DNA of 14,993 nt from F23-D06 sp045600905 (lineage in GTDB: Bacteria; Bacteroidota; Bacteroidia; Bacteroidales; WCHB1-69), in the NCBI GenBank assembly GCA_045600905.1, contig JAZRYT010000038.1, forward strand, positions 1 through 14,993, read 5' to 3'. The notes beneath the pieces are model-generated. The model saw only the letters and a program-made list of their open reading frames with translations. It was not told the origin of the DNA and did no database searches. A program made the position numbers and the translations under genes. This document shows, one piece after another, positions 13,446 through 14,993 of this stretch (positions are counted from its first letter, which is position 1; each line of letters begins with the position of its first letter).

Positions 13446-14846
13446 ATGTTATCTCCAAACGCCATTCATTACACCCTCTCCCATCTTCTCCGCGTGGCAC
13501 TGCCAACGGACAACGAACCGGATTTCCATTTCGAGGTCAAGGACGACACACTCCTGTTGTCTTTTGCCAACGAATATATGCTCGAAATGGCGTTGCTTAC
13601 AGACGACGAACACACTGGATTTTTAGAGGCAAAGGCCTCCCCTATCCTTATCAAATCAGCAGATGGTGAAATTGACATTCCCCTATTTTCCTCTCAACGT
13701 GCGAACAACACCAACGAAATGCGGGCTGTCGGCTCCAAACTGACCATTCCATACGACCTTGTCACGCCGAGTTTTGCTTTCCTATCCAGGGAAGAGGAAT
13801 ACGGAGAACTGCCTCGCGACCAACACAACCGCTTTCTCTACTCCTACAGTTTGGCGCGTTGTTACAACTGCATAGATTTTCCGCTTGTGGATGAATACGC
13901 GATGCTCCTCCGACAATGGATATTGGACTTTCTACACCCTGCTATCTACATCAGGCCCAGAGCTTTTCAGTTTATTCCGACTCACGATATAGACCATTTG
14001 TACAGATTCAAAAATCCGCTACAGGCATACAAGTCCATTTTCGGTCGGGATTTGCTCATCAACCGCAGTTTGAGCGAAGTCAAAACTTCCCTTCAAGAAT
14101 ATCGGGAATGGAAGAAAGACTCCTTAAACGACCCTTATATATCAGCCATTCAAGAACTTATACGCATTTCACAAGAACACCATCTGAAATCCCGGTTTTT
14201 CGTCAAGGCGCAAATCTCGGGCGAACCAGACTGCACATACGATTTTGACAATCCTGGTGTTCGTCACAGCCTTGAAAAAATCAGGCAGGCAGGTATGTTC
14301 ATCGGACTGCACGGCAGCTTCGAGAGCTATAACCAACCCGAGCGCTTCAATCAGGAAAAAAGCAGATTGGAAAATCTCTGTCAGACTACCATTGATTCCT
14401 GCAGACAGCACTTTTTAAGATTCACTCTGCAACGAGATTTGCGTAACTATGCGATTATCCGTCAAGACCGACAGTCCACGATGGAAGTCCACCATCGTAA
14501 CACCCTGCAGGTTTGGCAGGCGGCCGGCATTTGCCACGACTACACGTTAGGTTATGCCGAGCAAGCCGGATTCCGCTGCGGCACGTGCCATCCCTATCCA
14601 CTTTATGACTTGGACAACGACTGCCTGACCAACATTATCGAGCATCCGCTCATTGTGATGGACGGCAGTCTTTTCGACTATCTACAGTTAAACGCTGAAC
14701 AAAGCAATGTTCTCATCAGCAAGCTCATCAAACGCTGTCGCGCCGTCGAAGGAGATTTTATTATGCTGTGGCACAACCACCTGTTAAGTAGAAATTACAG
14801 ACAACTGTATCAAGATGTTTACCTCCACACACTATCTTCATTATAA
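13446..14846 (+). CDS. Polysaccharide-deacetylase-like protein (DUF7033 type)
   Basis: 466 residues from the ATG at 13446. An in-frame ATG at 13338 exists, but the promoter element at 13418-13425 lies inside that extension, and the upstream peptide (MLSYILTYLIHCFES) looks like translated non-coding sequence. The N-terminal half (to about 165) is the DUF7033-like domain seen ahead of Bacteroidetes deacetylases. Deacetylase-like motifs follow: T179-H-D-I-D183 (metal-binding Asp), G287-L-H289-G-S (second motif) and W442-H443-N-H445 near the C-terminus. There is no signal peptide, so it is cytoplasmic. The family is usually found with capsule or LPS genes and is thought to act on N-acetylated sugars, though only a neighbouring exported phosphodiesterase-type gene is seen here. 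Catalysis is likely but untested. Confidence 0.85.
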   Translation: MLSPNAIHYTLSHLLRVALPTDNEPDFHFEVKDDTLLLSFANEYMLEMALLTDDEHTGFLEAKASPILIKSADGEIDIPLFSSQRANNTNEMRAVGSKLTIPYDLVTPSFAFLSREEEYGELPRDQHNRFLYSYSLARCYNCIDFPLVDEYAMLLRQWILDFLHPAIYIRPRAFQFIPTHDIDHLYRFKNPLQAYKSIFGRDLLINRSLSEVKTSLQEYREWKKDSLNDPYISAIQELIRISQEHHLKSRFFVKAQISGEPDCTYDFDNPGVRHSLEKIRQAGMFIGLHGSFESYNQPERFNQEKSRLENLCQTTIDSCRQHFLRFTLQRDLRNYAIIRQDRQSTMEVHHRNTLQVWQAAGICHDYTLGYAEQAGFRCGTCHPYPLYDLDNDCLTNIIEHPLIVMDGSLFDYLQLNAEQSNVLISKLIKRCRAVEGDFIMLWHNHLLSRNYRQLYQDVYLHTLSSL

Positions 14847-14864
14847 TTTAAAAATCAAAGACTT

Positions 14865-14993
14865 ATGAAAAACAACAGACTTTTCCTCCTCTTCGCAATA
14901 ATGGTTTTTGGTGCGACATTTCTTCACGCCCAGGACCAACAGTCCTACAAAGTAATGACGTTCAACATCCGTATGAGCGGCTTTTCTGAGCGC
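14865..14993 (+). CDS. Exported endonuclease/exonuclease/phosphatase-family protein, 5' part only
   Basis: The first 43 codons are visible, then the window ends. A signal peptide ends at FLHAQ (residue 23), followed by SYKVMTFNIRMSGFSER. The segment VMTFNIR is the conserved opening strand of the EEP fold, which contains the metal-binding Asn. Members act on phosphodiester or phosphomonoester bonds, and exported Bacteroidetes ones are often annotated as nucleases or sphingomyelinase-like. The start is 18 bp after the deacetylase stop, so it is probably in the same operon. The call rests on one motif. Confidence 0.75.
   Translation, partial: MKNNRLFLLFAIMVFGATFLHAQDQQSYKVMTFNIRMSGFSER

Overview
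The window reads as chromosomal DNA of a Bacteroidetes bacterium, most likely a Bacteroidales. Three things point there. The promoters match the Bacteroidetes housekeeping form (TTTG, about 19 bp, TAnnTTTG), and one at 5338-5368 matches in every position. The gene families are typical of the phylum: PCMD-domain, PorT-type beta-barrel, DUF4384-like, SUMF1 lipoprotein and DUF7033-type deacetylase. Secreted proteins dominate, with signal peptides ending in AQ or GQ. No rRNA, tRNA, CRISPR array, transposase or phage gene was seen. Most genes lie on the minus strand; only the last two, from 13446, are on the plus strand.

Region 1 (5368 down to 1, minus) is a tight operon. It runs from a strong promoter through an ECF-type sigma factor, a membrane-anchored anti-sigma-like protein, a secreted DUF4384-like protein, a secreted caspase-family protease with an intact His/Cys dyad, and an Ig-like plus beta-barrel protein, to a SUMF1/FGE-fold lipoprotein cut by the window start. 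Gaps are 5-12 bp except one of 75 bp. This looks like a self-regulated envelope module built around an exported caspase-like protease, and it is the best candidate here for an uncharacterised system.

Region 2 (6986 down to 5544, minus) is a second, unrelated ECF sigma/anti-sigma pair. The anti-sigma gene appears to carry two compensating single-base frameshifts, which leave about 80 codons of its C-terminus stranded downstream, at 5783-5544. Between this remnant and operon 1 are a weak terminator-like hairpin and a palindrome.

Region 3 (13326 down to 7031, minus) holds a full-length M16 zinc protease, an NAD-dependent epimerase/dehydratase fused to a C-terminal zinc ribbon, a PCMD-domain surface protein and a small outer-membrane beta-barrel. 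The last two are 4 bp apart and probably form one unit.

Region 4 (13418-14993, plus) starts at a promoter divergent from the M16 gene. It encodes a polysaccharide-deacetylase-like (DUF7033-type) protein followed by the first 43 codons of an exported endonuclease/exonuclease/phosphatase-family protein.

Four of the intergenic regions carry degenerate tandem repeats with a 7- or 8-bp period. Several of these touch or overlap stop codons, a structure the gene content does not explain.
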